This document shows positions 1-8,902 of a stretch of 40,974 nt of DNA, one piece after another. The notes under the pieces are model-generated. The model was not told the DNA's origin. It searched no databases and saw only the letters and a list, made by a program, of their open reading frames with translations. Each line of letters begins with the position of its first letter. The stretch's first letter is position 1. This stretch comes from SKKC01 sp046542845 (lineage in GTDB: Bacteria; Spirochaetota; Spirochaetia; DSM-27196; SKKC01). The stretch covers positions 1 through 40,974 of the forward strand of contig JBKHAN010000024.1 of NCBI GenBank assembly GCA_046542845.1, given 5' to 3'. A program made the position numbers and the translations under genes.

Positions 1-1398
1 CTCCCGCAGGCGCTCCTTGCCGGAGGCAGGGGGGAGACCCGGGCGATACCCGCCCCGCGGCTTCGGCCTGATACGATCCCCGCCTCGCTCACCATCGAAG
101 GGGCAATGGCGATCGCGCGCGACGCCTCGGGAGACCTCGAACGCGCCCGCATCGCGATAGACCAGGCAGAGGCGGACATACAGATTGCCCGTTCCCGCAG
201 CCTGCCGCAGATTACAAGCCGGCTCAGCGCGAGCTACCTTGTGTTTCCACCCGAGGCTGTAGGCCTGCGCGCGGGGGAGCTCGGGACCGTTCCGGACCCG
301 GGGGGGCTCCCTGTGCGGGTTCCGGAAAGCAACGTCGAAATTGTTCCGGAACCCGAGCCGACCTTCTTCAGCGTTTCGGCGTCGCTCTCGCAGGCGCTCG
401 TAACCTGGGGCAAGGTGCAGGCAGGCGTCGAGGCTGCCGAACTTGAGCGGGACCGGCTGCGCGTCGACGCAACCGACCGGGACCGGCAGCTCGCGGCTGA
501 GGTTCGCCGAGCGTATTTCGGTCTGGTGCTCGCGCGGGAGACCGCATCGCTGCTGCGCGATGCGGAGGAAACGCTCGATCAGATTACCCGCGACCGCAGG
601 CAGGGCTTTGACACGGGGGTTCGCACGCGACAGGAGGTGCTCGAGGTCGAGGCGGAGCGGGCGGCGGTGCGCAGGCAGCGCGTCTCAGCCGAACAGGGTA
701 TGCGAAGCGCGAGGCGCGGGCTGTCCTTTCTGCTCGGGGCAGAGGTTTCGGAGGGGACAGAGCTCGTCTCGGAACCGCGCGCTGAATGGACCCCGCGGCC
801 GGAGGAAGACGTTCTCGAAGAGGTTCTGCGCTTCTCGCCCGAGGTGCGGGAGCTCCGGATTGGTCGCGAACAGGCCTCGGTCGGCCTGTTCGTAGCCGAA
901 AGAACAGACCGTCTGCGGTATCCCGACATAGGGTTGAGCGTCAGCGCGGAGGTGTCCGGGGGTCGTATACCGCTCTCCTTTAACTGGCGCGACAGCTGGG
1001 AGACCGACCTCACCATTACGCTTGCGGGCGAGGTCAGCGTTTTCGACGGCGGCGCGCAGGCGGCCCGGGTACGACAGGCAGCAGGCGACCTCGCCCAGGC
1101 GGCAAGCGGCCTTACCGACGCCGAAGAGGGTCTTCGCATAGAGGTGGCCGAGCGCATCGAGACGGTCAGGGTGGCCGAAGCCGAACTTGCCGAAGCGGAG
1201 GCGGAGCACACCCTCGCGGAGGAGCGCCGCAACAACGCAGAGGTGAGTTTCGAGAATGAACTCATTACGCGAGAGGAGGTTCTGATGGCACGTATTGGCG
1301 AAACGATTGCCGCGCTTGAGTTGTCAGCTGCGGCGTTTCAGCTCGAACAGGCTCGTACCGATCTGGATGCGTTGACCGGACGCATCCTGAATCCGTAA
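1..1398 (+). CDS. TolC-family outer-membrane efflux protein (5' partial)
   Basis: The frame is open from the first base, so the true start and any signal peptide lie upstream. The opening LTIEGAMAIARD and the following long alanine/glutamate/arginine-rich helices are typical of the first TolC repeat. A second repeat begins near ADGAQAARVRQ-like helical sequence after a beta-rich stretch rich in aromatic residues. TolC proteins form trimeric outer-membrane channels that export small molecules together with an inner-membrane pump and a periplasmic adaptor, which would be expected just upstream of the window. Only 9 bases separate its stop from the flavin monooxygenase gene, so the two are probably cotranscribed. 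The family call is secure; the substrate is unknown, though the neighbouring polyketide genes suggest a lipid or phenolic product. Confidence 0.85.
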   Translation, partial: LPQALLAGGRGETRAIPAPRLRPDTIPASLTIEGAMAIARDASGDLERARIAIDQAEADIQIARSRSLPQITSRLSASYLVFPPEAVGLRAGELGTVPDPGGLPVRVPESNVEIVPEPEPTFFSVSASLSQALVTWGKVQAGVEAAELERDRLRVDATDRDRQLAAEVRRAYFGLVLARETASLLRDAEETLDQITRDRRQGFDTGVRTRQEVLEVEAERAAVRRQRVSAEQGMRSARRGLSFLLGAEVSEGTELVSEPRAEWTPRPEEDVLEEVLRFSPEVRELRIGREQASVGLFVAERTDRLRYPDIGLSVSAEVSGGRIPLSFNWRDSWETDLTITLAGEVSVFDGGAQAARVRQAAGDLAQAASGLTDAEEGLRIEVAERIETVRVAEAELAEAEAEHTLAEERRNNAEVSFENELITREEVLMARIGETIAALELSAAAFQLEQARTDLDALTGRILNP

Positions 1399-1407
1399 TC
1401 TCTTCCT

Positions 1408-2685
1408 GTGGAAAACGAGGTGCTGGTAATCGGTGCGGGGCCAAGCGGGCTTACCGCGGCGGTGATCCTGGCAAAAGCCGGGATGCAGGTGCGCGTCCTT
1501 GAGGCCAAGGCGGAGCCTGACTTCCGCGTCCGTGCGATTGGTGTCACTCCGCCGAGTCTCGAAATTTTCAGGTCCATCGGGGTATCCGATGCGCTCGTCC
1601 GCCTGGGTACCCCGGTCCGGCAGGCCCTTGTGTTCGACCAGGCCCGCCTGCTCCACACCCTGCGTTTCGCCTCGATCCACCGCGAGTTTCCCTTTATTCT
1701 CTCAGTTCCCCAGGGACACACCGAAGCCGTACTGAGAGAGGCAGCCGACCGCTGTCCGCAGCTGAGCCTGTCCTGGGGTTCGCGCGTCGTATCGCTCACA
1801 GCATCCGGTTCCGGTTTCGCCGCGCGGACAGCCTCGGGAGAGTCGGTTCACGCCGATCGGGTAATCGTGTGCACCGGAAGCTCGGGGGAGCCGCTTATTC
1901 CCAACCCTCTCAGGCTCTCCAAGCGTTACAGACACCGCTTTCTCATTGGCGACTATCGGGACTCCGGATCGCTCGGCGCCCAGGCAGTCCTTGTCTTCAC
2001 TCCCGACGGTTCGGTAGAGAGCTTCCCACTCGCCCCGGGATACCGTCGCTGGATCGTGCAGCTTCCGGCGCGGTACCGGAACGGCCTGCTCGACGCAGAC
2101 CTCGCGGACGGACTCATTCGGGAGCGAGTCCGATACCGCGCCGGAGGCGTCCTGAGCGACAGTCTTCCGGTCGGGGATCCCGTGTGGTGGAGCAGTTTTC
2201 AGCCCCAGCGGCGTGAACGGCGCCGGTTTCGTATGGGCGGGGTCTTCTTTGCAGGGGACGCCGCGCACACCATGTCGCCGATCGGGGGGCAGGGTATGAA
2301 CACCGGCATTGCAGACGCCGAGCTCGCCGCGCACATAATCGCGATCGAAGCCGGTGTACTCGGCGTACGACAGGACGCCGGGGCGCAGGCGGGCCGGCTG
2401 CCCGACTACGAGGCGGTGAGGCGCCGGGCCTACCGCGCCGCGGCAAACCGGGCAGCCGTTTCCATGGCGGTAGGCGCTGCGACCGGTCGCATCGTCTCAC
2501 GGGTCCGTTCAATCGCGATTCGAGCGTCGCTTTCGCGGATACCCGATTCGGTCATTGCATCGCACTTCGCCATGCTCACCATACCCGGCGGGCGGTCGCC
2601 GCTCTCAGGGCTCCTTTACGAAGAGGGAAAGCTCCATGATCCCGAAGAAAAACAGGCGCGACCGCTTCAGTCGCAGTCCCTGTAA
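1408..2685 (+). CDS. FAD-dependent aromatic-ring monooxygenase (PHBH/UbiH-like)
   Basis: Starts with GTG at 1408, nine bases after the TolC stop; no strong ribosome binding site is visible. The N-terminal GAGPSGL dinucleotide-binding motif (about residues 7-13), the RAIG arginine region after the first fold, and the GDAAHTMSPIGGQGMN motif near residue 285 are hallmarks of single-component flavin hydroxylases, which use NAD(P)H and oxygen to hydroxylate aromatic rings. The middle motif that is normally GADG reads VIVCTGSSG here, so the canonical DG motif is altered. Context with a type III polyketide synthase and a methyltransferase suggests hydroxylation of an alkylresorcinol or similar phenolic lipid, as SrsC does in Streptomyces griseus. 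Its last 81 bases overlap the convergent UbiE-like gene. The substrate is inference. Confidence 0.85.
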   Translation: MENEVLVIGAGPSGLTAAVILAKAGMQVRVLEAKAEPDFRVRAIGVTPPSLEIFRSIGVSDALVRLGTPVRQALVFDQARLLHTLRFASIHREFPFILSVPQGHTEAVLREAADRCPQLSLSWGSRVVSLTASGSGFAARTASGESVHADRVIVCTGSSGEPLIPNPLRLSKRYRHRFLIGDYRDSGSLGAQAVLVFTPDGSVESFPLAPGYRRWIVQLPARYRNGLLDADLADGLIRERVRYRAGGVLSDSLPVGDPVWWSSFQPQRRERRRFRMGGVFFAGDAAHTMSPIGGQGMNTGIADAELAAHIIAIEAGVLGVRQDAGAQAGRLPDYEAVRRRAYRAAANRAAVSMAVGAATGRIVSRVRSIAIRASLSRIPDSVIASHFAMLTIPGGRSPLSGLLYEEGKLHDPEEKQARPLQSQSL

Positions 2686-3345
2686 GGCTGCAAGCTCATG
2701 AAAACGATCCCGTGGCGGAAAGGTCGCAAGACTTCTGGCAATGTAGGCATACACTTCGGGATCTCCGTGCAGAACGCGACCCCAGACCTGTCCCCAGAAC
2801 CGAAGCAGCCGGTAGCGCCAGGCAAAGCCGAATCGCCCGGGTACGCGGGAGAAGTCAAGAAAGGCAGCTTTTCCGCCGGGCTTCAGAACCCGCGCGGCCT
2901 CGCGCAGGGCGTCCTGAAGGTCCGGAGCGTTCCTCAGCGCGTACCCGCCGGTCAGAACGTCAACGCTCTGTTCCTTGAGGGGAAGACGGGTCATGTCCGC
3001 TTCGACAGCCTGCACCCGCTCGCCGAAACGGTGAAGCCTCCGCTTCGCCCGCGCGACCATCTCCGAGTTGAGGTCGGTGGCAAGAACGCGCGAGCGCTCG
3101 TGCCGCTCTGCAATTGCCTCCGCGATGTCGCCGGTACCACATGCAACATCGACAACCAGACCGGTAATCTGCGTCGGGAGCATACCGAGCAGCCTCCGTT
3201 TCCACCGGCCGTCGTTACCAAAGGACAAAACGCGCGTCACCACGTCGTACTTCGGAGCGACCACCGAAAAAAGATCCCGATTATAGCGTCGCTTGCGGTC
3301 GGGATCCGCCAGCTCGACCGCTGTGACCCTGTAGGATTCCTGCAC
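2605..3345 (-). CDS. UbiE/MenG-family SAM-dependent methyltransferase
   Basis: 246 residues from GTG at 3345, with GGAG nine bases upstream. Sequence shows the UbiE pattern: VAPKYDVVTRVLSFGNDGRWKR near the N terminus, SAM motif I VVDVACGTGD, the LKPGGKAAFLDFSR motif and the C-terminal GIMELSLF segment. Family members C-methylate the quinone ring of demethylmenaquinone or 2-polyprenyl-benzoquinols. Two roles are possible: ordinary menaquinone synthesis, or methylation of the ring made by the adjacent polyketide synthase. Opposite orientation inside the cluster argues for separate control. Its start lies only 31 bases from the polyketide synthase start, and its 3' end overlaps the monooxygenase gene by 81 bases. 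I did not assign ubiE because the substrate cannot be decided here. Confidence 0.85.
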   Translation of the reverse strand: MQESYRVTAVELADPDRKRRYNRDLFSVVAPKYDVVTRVLSFGNDGRWKRRLLGMLPTQITGLVVDVACGTGDIAEAIAERHERSRVLATDLNSEMVARAKRRLHRFGERVQAVEADMTRLPLKEQSVDVLTGGYALRNAPDLQDALREAARVLKPGGKAAFLDFSRVPGRFGFAWRYRLLRFWGQVWGRVLHGDPEVYAYIARSLATFPPRDRFHELAALQGLRLKRSRLFFFGIMELSLFVKEP

Positions 3346-3376
3346 TATTCACATCTCCCGACAAAAAGGATTACCC

Positions 3377-4516
3377 ATGCCTGATACCCGAACTTCCCCT
3401 GCGCGTATCGTCGCCATTGAGACCGTTGTACCACAGCATAAGTATACACAGGAACAGGCCCTCGCGTTCATGAAGGCGGTACCTCAGTACGGTGAGAGCG
3501 AGCGAGCGTTTCTCGATCGCATCTACCCGCCAAGCGCGATCGGCTGCCGCTATTCGGCTATAGGAGACTTCGGTCGATCACCGGAGGAATACGAGTTCTT
3601 CTCACGTTCCGCCGATCTGCTTCCCGAACCGCCTTTGCAGACGCGCAATGACCTGTACGTCGAGACTGCGCCTGCGATCGCTACGGAGGCGGCAGGGAGA
3701 GCACTGGAGGCAGCGACGGGGGTTGACCGGGCCTCGGTAACCCACATCGTAACCGCGAGTTGCACCGGCTTCTCGGCGCCGGGCTTGGACCTTGCCATAC
3801 AGCGTAATCTTGGCCTGCCGGCGTCGACGAGGCGTATCCATATAGGATTCATGGGCTGCTACGCCGCGATCCCGGCACTTCGCACCGCGCGGGACATACT
3901 CGGCTCGGACCCGGATGCAGTCGTCCTCGTTGTCTGCGTTGAGCTGTGCAGCCTGCACTTTCAACTCAAACCGGACCGCGAACAGATGGTCGCAAACTCG
4001 CTCTTCGCCGACGGCGCGGCGGCGGCCGTCGTCGTGAACCCCGACAGAAGCGTCGCCGTCGGCTTTGACCTTCTCGATTTCGAGACTGCCCTTCTCGACG
4101 ACAGCGAACAGGATATGGCATGGACAATCGGAAGCATCGCCTTCGACATGAAACTGTCGGCCTACGTGCCGAAGATCGTACAGAAGAACATACAGCCCGT
4201 GCTGCAGCATCTGCTTGGTCGGAACGAACTGACGAACGACGATCTCGTGAGATGGGCGATACACCCCGGTGGCCGGGCTGTTCTCGAGCGTGTCAGCCGG
4301 GGGCTGGGCTTTGACCCGCCCGGACTCGAAGACAGTTACGCAGTATTGAACGAGTACGGGAATATGAGCTCGCCGACAATACTCTTCGTCCTTAAGAAAA
4401 CGCTGCATGCCCTGCGCACACAGAAACAGACGGGGCCCGTCGTGGCGGCGGCGTTCGGACCGGGGCTCACCGTGGAGACGGCGCTGTTCGCCTGTACCGG
4501 TCAGCGGGGAACGTAA
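3377..4516 (+). CDS. Type III polyketide synthase (chalcone/stilbene-synthase family)
   Basis: 379 residues, normal for the family, from ATG at 3377 behind AAAAAGGA. It is a homodimeric cytosolic enzyme that extends an acyl-CoA or acyl-ACP starter with malonyl-CoA and cyclises the chain to resorcinols or pyrones. The catalytic triad is visible: Cys161 in GFMGCYAA, His296 in WAIHPGG and Asn329 in NEYGNMSSP. The VTASCTGFSAPGLD segment is also typical. The closely spaced methyltransferase (5 bases downstream) and the upstream flavin monooxygenase form the synthase/methyltransferase/hydroxylase trio known for phenolic lipids (srsABC). A long-chain acyl starter is therefore likely but not shown. 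Assignment of the family is secure; the product is inference. Confidence 0.92.
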   Translation: MPDTRTSPARIVAIETVVPQHKYTQEQALAFMKAVPQYGESERAFLDRIYPPSAIGCRYSAIGDFGRSPEEYEFFSRSADLLPEPPLQTRNDLYVETAPAIATEAAGRALEAATGVDRASVTHIVTASCTGFSAPGLDLAIQRNLGLPASTRRIHIGFMGCYAAIPALRTARDILGSDPDAVVLVVCVELCSLHFQLKPDREQMVANSLFADGAAAAVVVNPDRSVAVGFDLLDFETALLDDSEQDMAWTIGSIAFDMKLSAYVPKIVQKNIQPVLQHLLGRNELTNDDLVRWAIHPGGRAVLERVSRGLGFDPPGLEDSYAVLNEYGNMSSPTILFVLKKTLHALRTQKQTGPVVAAAFGPGLTVETALFACTGQRGT

Positions 4517-4521
4517 GCGGG

Positions 4522-5241
4522 ATGGGGTACCTCAGGAGTTTTCGACACCGCACGTGGATGTACGAGCTCATGGACGATCCGGACAGCGACGTTGACCGGC
4601 TGCATCGAACGCTTCGGCAGTTTCGCATCATAAACCGGGTCCTGACCCGGGTCCACCGACCGCTCGTGCGTCTGGTGCTCGACGACATGGTCGAACAGCG
4701 TCCGTACACGCTGCTCGACGTCGGAGCCGGCGACGGCGATATCGCGCGCCGCCTCGTGCGGACCGCTCGCCGACGAGGGCTTGACCTGCGCGTGACCTGC
4801 ATTGACGCCGACGCGCGCGTTGCCTCGTGGTGCAGGCAGGCGTGCGCAGGGTACCCCGAAATCGAAGTGCTTCATACAACACACAATGACCTGACACAGC
4901 GCTTTGACTACGTGTTCTCCAACCACGTGCTGCACCATCTCGCAGACAAGGAGGCGGAGTCCTTTCTCGCCTCCATGGACAGCATTACGGTCCGCCGGGT
5001 CGTTATCAGCGACCTCGCGCGCAGCGCTCCGGCACACACGGCATACTCGATCGTTTCGCTTATTGCGTTTCATCGCAGTTTCGCGCGCACCGACGGACTC
5101 CGGTCGATCCGCCGGGCCTTCACGCGGAATGAGCTGGAAGATATGCTGTCACGCACGCGCTGGGGTGCGCGGGCCGGCGTGCGCGCCGTGTTCCCGGCGC
5201 ACCTGCTTATCGTCGGCGACTTTTTTTCGCCGGTTTCCTGA
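4522..5241 (+). CDS. Class I SAM-dependent methyltransferase (phenolic-lipid type)
   Basis: 239 residues from ATG at 4522, with GGGGA overlapping the upstream stop region and five bases between genes, so translation is probably coupled to the polyketide synthase. SAM motif I is LLDVGAGDGDIAR, an acidic CIDAD follows beta-2, and a FSNHVLHHL motif marks motif IV. The helical N terminus (MDDPDSDVDRLHRTLRQFRIIN) is the kind seen in methyltransferases encoded beside type III polyketide synthases. It probably O- or C-methylates the polyketide product. The last 35 bases overlap the convergent GH13 gene and end in a run of T at 5221-5227. The exact position methylated cannot be predicted. Confidence 0.85.
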   Translation: MGYLRSFRHRTWMYELMDDPDSDVDRLHRTLRQFRIINRVLTRVHRPLVRLVLDDMVEQRPYTLLDVGAGDGDIARRLVRTARRRGLDLRVTCIDADARVASWCRQACAGYPEIEVLHTTHNDLTQRFDYVFSNHVLHHLADKEAESFLASMDSITVRRVVISDLARSAPAHTAYSIVSLIAFHRSFARTDGLRSIRRAFTRNELEDMLSRTRWGARAGVRAVFPAHLLIVGDFFSPVS

Positions 5242-8200
5242 CCGGATGCTTCGCTTGCGCCGCAGCATCGAGTGCCTCGGTTAAAAGCTCAAGCTTGAAT
5301 CCCGCCGTCTCGTGCGCCCGGTTCAACACCTTTATGACCGACTGCACCCGTTCGAGAGCTTCAAGCGCGGGTTGTTTGACCGGCTCCCGCACTCGTGACG
5401 AGACAGCCTGAGTACTGGAGGAGTGCGACGGCTCCAAGGGACCTTCCTCAACGCCGTCGGCGATCAGGCGTCCGGCCTCCCCGGATTCCACGAAACTCGC
5501 ATCCGGGAATGTATCTGCGAGCACATCATCAAGCACGGCGAGAGCTCCTGTATACTGCAGGCGGAACACGAAATCGTTATAACCTTCCTCGCGATACCAC
5601 AGAATATCACCGCCACGGTTCACGCCAAGGTTTTCGCTCAGGCGATGATCCTCAAGGACATCGCTCACGAGTTTCAGGGCACGTTGCTCCGGCGTGAGAT
5701 CGGAGGTGTACGCCGATATCCACGATCGCATGGTCAACGCAGGCTCAACGGAGGTGGCCCCGCTCTGCTGCGTCCACTTCCACCCCAGCATGAGGTCGTC
5801 GACAGTACTTACCGCATCGTAGTGCAAGGCCACGTCGGATGCCTCGTCAAACCCATCGTTCAGAAGCGAAAGCGGTTCAAGCAGGAGGTAGCCGAGAAGC
5901 TCGTGCCATGCCTGATCGTCGGCCGACAGCCGCGCAAAGAACTCCCTCCATTCGTCCGGGAGATCTGGCGCGAGATTCGACAGCAGCTCGAAAACCGCGC
6001 ACCTCCTGACGAAATGCCCGGCAGCGTCTTCGGCACGGCCGGAAAGACCCGCCTCGGCGACGACCGCGTGAGCGAAGGACTGGTATGCATCACGCAGGCC
6101 TGCCCGGTCATCCGGTGTCAGCGGTCGTTTCTCTTCGAAAACCGCGTGCAGCCTCGTAACCGGATCGCTACCACTCAACGCATCGAAAGCAGCGTGCAGG
6201 GGTCGGAGAAACTGTTGTTTGAGTGCATGATCCACGTCCGGCACACCGGCCCCGCCGAGTTCCTCGGCCAGCCGACGATAATGGCCGTCGGAAGAATCGG
6301 TGACTTCGTGGATATCGACGAAAACTTGAGTCTCGTAACCCTCAAGTATGACCAAAAGCCCGTGCTCGTGAATCTCGGCGGCGTTCCGGATGTACCAGAG
6401 ATCGGACACGTGCTCATGCAGCAATGCGTAGGCATCTCCCCGGTTTCGCAGTCCCAATGCGTCGCCCAGGCTCCGGCTTGACAGAGACTCGTCTTCGCCG
6501 CGTTTTACTCCGGTGGAATGGCGAATGGATCCGACGACCCGGTCGTAGGCATTGTTATACAGGACAAGACTTTTCGCTCCATCGACCTGATTGGAATAGG
6601 CAAATACGCTTTCTGCCACACCGCCGTGCTGCCGGTGAACGTCATAGAGTTCGAACTCCTCGACTTCCGCGAACATCCATCGTCGGCGCGCCAGCGGAAA
6701 AAGCTCACGCTCATGACGGGCGACGAGGTCGGTATCAATCGACTCGTCCCAGTAGGCTCTTGAGTACTCCATACCGTACTTCTCGGCGTAGCCTTCGATC
6801 TGCCCGTGGCCGACCATGGGGAGTCCGGGCATCGTGAGCATAAGCGTTGCGACACCGAAGTACTTGTCGCCCTTGCCGAACTGGGCTACTGCGGTCTCCT
6901 CGTCCGGGTTGTTCATGAAGTTCACGAAGCGCTTGAGAATCTGGGGGTCGAACTCGAGTGTGTTCTTGACCGTCTGTCGATACTTCTCGTTTTCCTCGTT
7001 CTTGAGCATGTTCATGAACGCGCTGTTGTAGACGCGATGCATCCCGAGCGTTCGAACGAAGTATCCTTCCATCATCCAGAACGCTTCGGCGAGCAGCAGG
7101 GTATCGGGCACTTCAGCGGCGACGCGATCGACCACGTCCCGCCAGAACTCGCGTGGCATGTGCTTCAGAAACTCCTCTTTCGTCATGCCGTGTTCCGAAC
7201 GGCTGGCTATGTCTCCACCAGAACCAGGCTCTGGAAACCACAGACGCTGGACATGCTTCCGCGCGAGTGTCATTGCTGCGTCGAACCGTATGATCGAAAA
7301 ATTCCGTGCGACCTGGAGGATGGTCTGAATGACGGCTTCGCGCACCTCTTCATTCGTAAAGTCGAGCTGAGCGGTATCGTTCCACGGCATCTGGGTACCA
7401 TCGTTGCCGTGGTAGATAAACCGCTCTTCCCCGCTTCGGTGATCGACCCGTTTGAAGACAACCGCGGCGTCGGTACGGTCATAATAATGGTCTTCGAGGT
7501 ATATGCCGGTCTCCGGGTCGCTCGACAGGTTTTCGCCGTTAAAGCTGTACCCGGGGAACGGAGACCAGGGAAGTTGCACAAACCAGTCCGGGTGCTCGTG
7601 CACCCACGCCGAATCGATGCCGGTATGGTTGGGTACCATATCGCTCGCGAGCCGTATACCTCGCTCCTCGCAGCGGGCACGCAGGTTTTCAAGTCCTTCC
7701 CAGCCGCCAAGTCGATTGGCAATCTGGTAATCGTGCAGCGAATACGCGCTTGCCTCGGCGTCGGGATTCCCGCACAGGTGCTTGATGCGCTTCGATGCTG
7801 CGCTCCGTTCCCACAGACCAATGAGCCACAGACCGGTAAACCCGTACGAGGCAATCCGGTCGAGCTCTTCGTTGGGAACCTGATCAAGGCGTGTGATTTC
7901 GTATCCGTAACTGCGACTCAGTTGATCGAGCCAGACGAGCGTCGTCTTCGCGAGGAGTACGACACGAGGCATCCAGAACCGGTCGGGGCTGAATCGTTTT
8001 CCCGACAACCCTGCCCAGTAGTCGGCGGAATCACCGTACTCAAGCACCTTCGTCTCGCCGGGACCGCCACCACGTCCGAGTGCCATCGCGTCCTCGCGAA
8101 GAAAATCAAGCCCGCGCAGCAGACGGAACAGATACTTGCCGATAAGGTGGCCCCAGTTCTCCCGGATATACGCAAGTTGATCGTAAAGCGACTGGGGGAA

Positions 8201-8872
8201 AAGTGTCATTGGCTCGGAAAGAAACTCTACGAGGTTCTGGTTTTTCGGACCGAACGGAGCTTCCGACACGAAAAACGACTGAAGCTCCTGCACGACAGCC
8301 GGGTACGTCGGGTCGAGCCGGAGCTGACTGTCGTCGAACAGTTCCCCGAACGGCGCATACGCTGGGTTTCTGTTCTCAAGAGCGAGGAGCAGCATCTCCT
8401 CAAGTGCCACTTCCCGACCGGTTTCGCCGTCGTACTCGGTGTCGAGATACTCCACCGCAGTCATTCGTTTCTGGTACACATCCTGCGGTGGAAACGCTTC
8501 GACGTAGCGGATAAGCATATCGTTGATCTGTTCTTCGCTGAATCGCTGCACGAGCGCGTCGCGAGCCCTCGCGAAGACGTCCATTCCGGTCTGTTCACGA
8601 TACTGGGTAATCACGTAGTGCATGATCTCTTCGATCAGGCCCATGGCGTATATGTCAGAGGTGTATACGGTCTGCGCCGGTTCCGAGCGGATGTCGCGGG
8701 TACTGTTGATGCGCTGACAGAAAAGCCGGCAGGCGTGAAGATCGGCAAAGACCACATGCCCGTGCTGCGAAAACACCCGGTGGTCGAAACCGTAGCGCTT
8801 GCGGGCGGCAAGCGCTACGTGAAACTCGCGGGCAAGCGGCGAAAAAGCGTCTGTATTCGGGGTACGGGTCAT
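5207..8872 (-). CDS. Very large GH13 alpha-amylase-family glycosidase
   Basis: 1221 residues, about twice a normal alpha-amylase, from ATG at 8872 behind a strong AGGAGG (8877-8882). The GH13 barrel occupies roughly residues 330-720: conserved region I SDMVPNHTG (about 411-419), nucleophile Asp531 in IIRFDAA, acid/base Glu596 in LLLAEAFW and transition-state Asp657 in MNNPDEE. Residues 1-320 and about 790-1221 are largely helical and match no domain I recognise. No signal peptide is visible, so it is probably cytoplasmic and acts on alpha-glucans or maltodextrins. It lies 30 bases downstream of malQ in the same direction, supporting a glycogen/maltodextrin role. Hydrolase versus transglycosylase activity is unresolved. 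Confidence 0.88.
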   Translation of the reverse strand: MTRTPNTDAFSPLAREFHVALAARKRYGFDHRVFSQHGHVVFADLHACRLFCQRINSTRDIRSEPAQTVYTSDIYAMGLIEEIMHYVITQYREQTGMDVFARARDALVQRFSEEQINDMLIRYVEAFPPQDVYQKRMTAVEYLDTEYDGETGREVALEEMLLLALENRNPAYAPFGELFDDSQLRLDPTYPAVVQELQSFFVSEAPFGPKNQNLVEFLSEPMTLFPQSLYDQLAYIRENWGHLIGKYLFRLLRGLDFLREDAMALGRGGGPGETKVLEYGDSADYWAGLSGKRFSPDRFWMPRVVLLAKTTLVWLDQLSRSYGYEITRLDQVPNEELDRIASYGFTGLWLIGLWERSAASKRIKHLCGNPDAEASAYSLHDYQIANRLGGWEGLENLRARCEERGIRLASDMVPNHTGIDSAWVHEHPDWFVQLPWSPFPGYSFNGENLSSDPETGIYLEDHYYDRTDAAVVFKRVDHRSGEERFIYHGNDGTQMPWNDTAQLDFTNEEVREAVIQTILQVARNFSIIRFDAAMTLARKHVQRLWFPEPGSGGDIASRSEHGMTKEEFLKHMPREFWRDVVDRVAAEVPDTLLLAEAFWMMEGYFVRTLGMHRVYNSAFMNMLKNEENEKYRQTVKNTLEFDPQILKRFVNFMNNPDEETAVAQFGKGDKYFGVATLMLTMPGLPMVGHGQIEGYAEKYGMEYSRAYWDESIDTDLVARHERELFPLARRRWMFAEVEEFELYDVHRQHGGVAESVFAYSNQVDGAKSLVLYNNAYDRVVGSIRHSTGVKRGEDESLSSRSLGDALGLRNRGDAYALLHEHVSDLWYIRNAAEIHEHGLLVILEGYETQVFVDIHEVTDSSDGHYRRLAEELGGAGVPDVDHALKQQFLRPLHAAFDALSGSDPVTRLHAVFEEKRPLTPDDRAGLRDAYQSFAHAVVAEAGLSGRAEDAAGHFVRRCAVFELLSNLAPDLPDEWREFFARLSADDQAWHELLGYLLLEPLSLLNDGFDEASDVALHYDAVSTVDDLMLGWKWTQQSGATSVEPALTMRSWISAYTSDLTPEQRALKLVSDVLEDHRLSENLGVNRGGDILWYREEGYNDFVFRLQYTGALAVLDDVLADTFPDASFVESGEAGRLIADGVEEGPLEPSHSSSTQAVSSRVREPVKQPALEALERVQSVIKVLNRAHETAGFKLELLTEALDAAAQAKHPVRKPAKKSRRR

Positions 8873-8902
8873 AGGTCCTCCTAAAAATGTCGGCAGAAGC
8901 TC

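Noticed and set aside
6806..8884. A 692-codon open frame on the plus strand
   Set aside because: It is antisense to the GH13 barrel, whose catalytic motifs are intact, and its translation matches no family; long antisense frames are common in GC-rich DNA.
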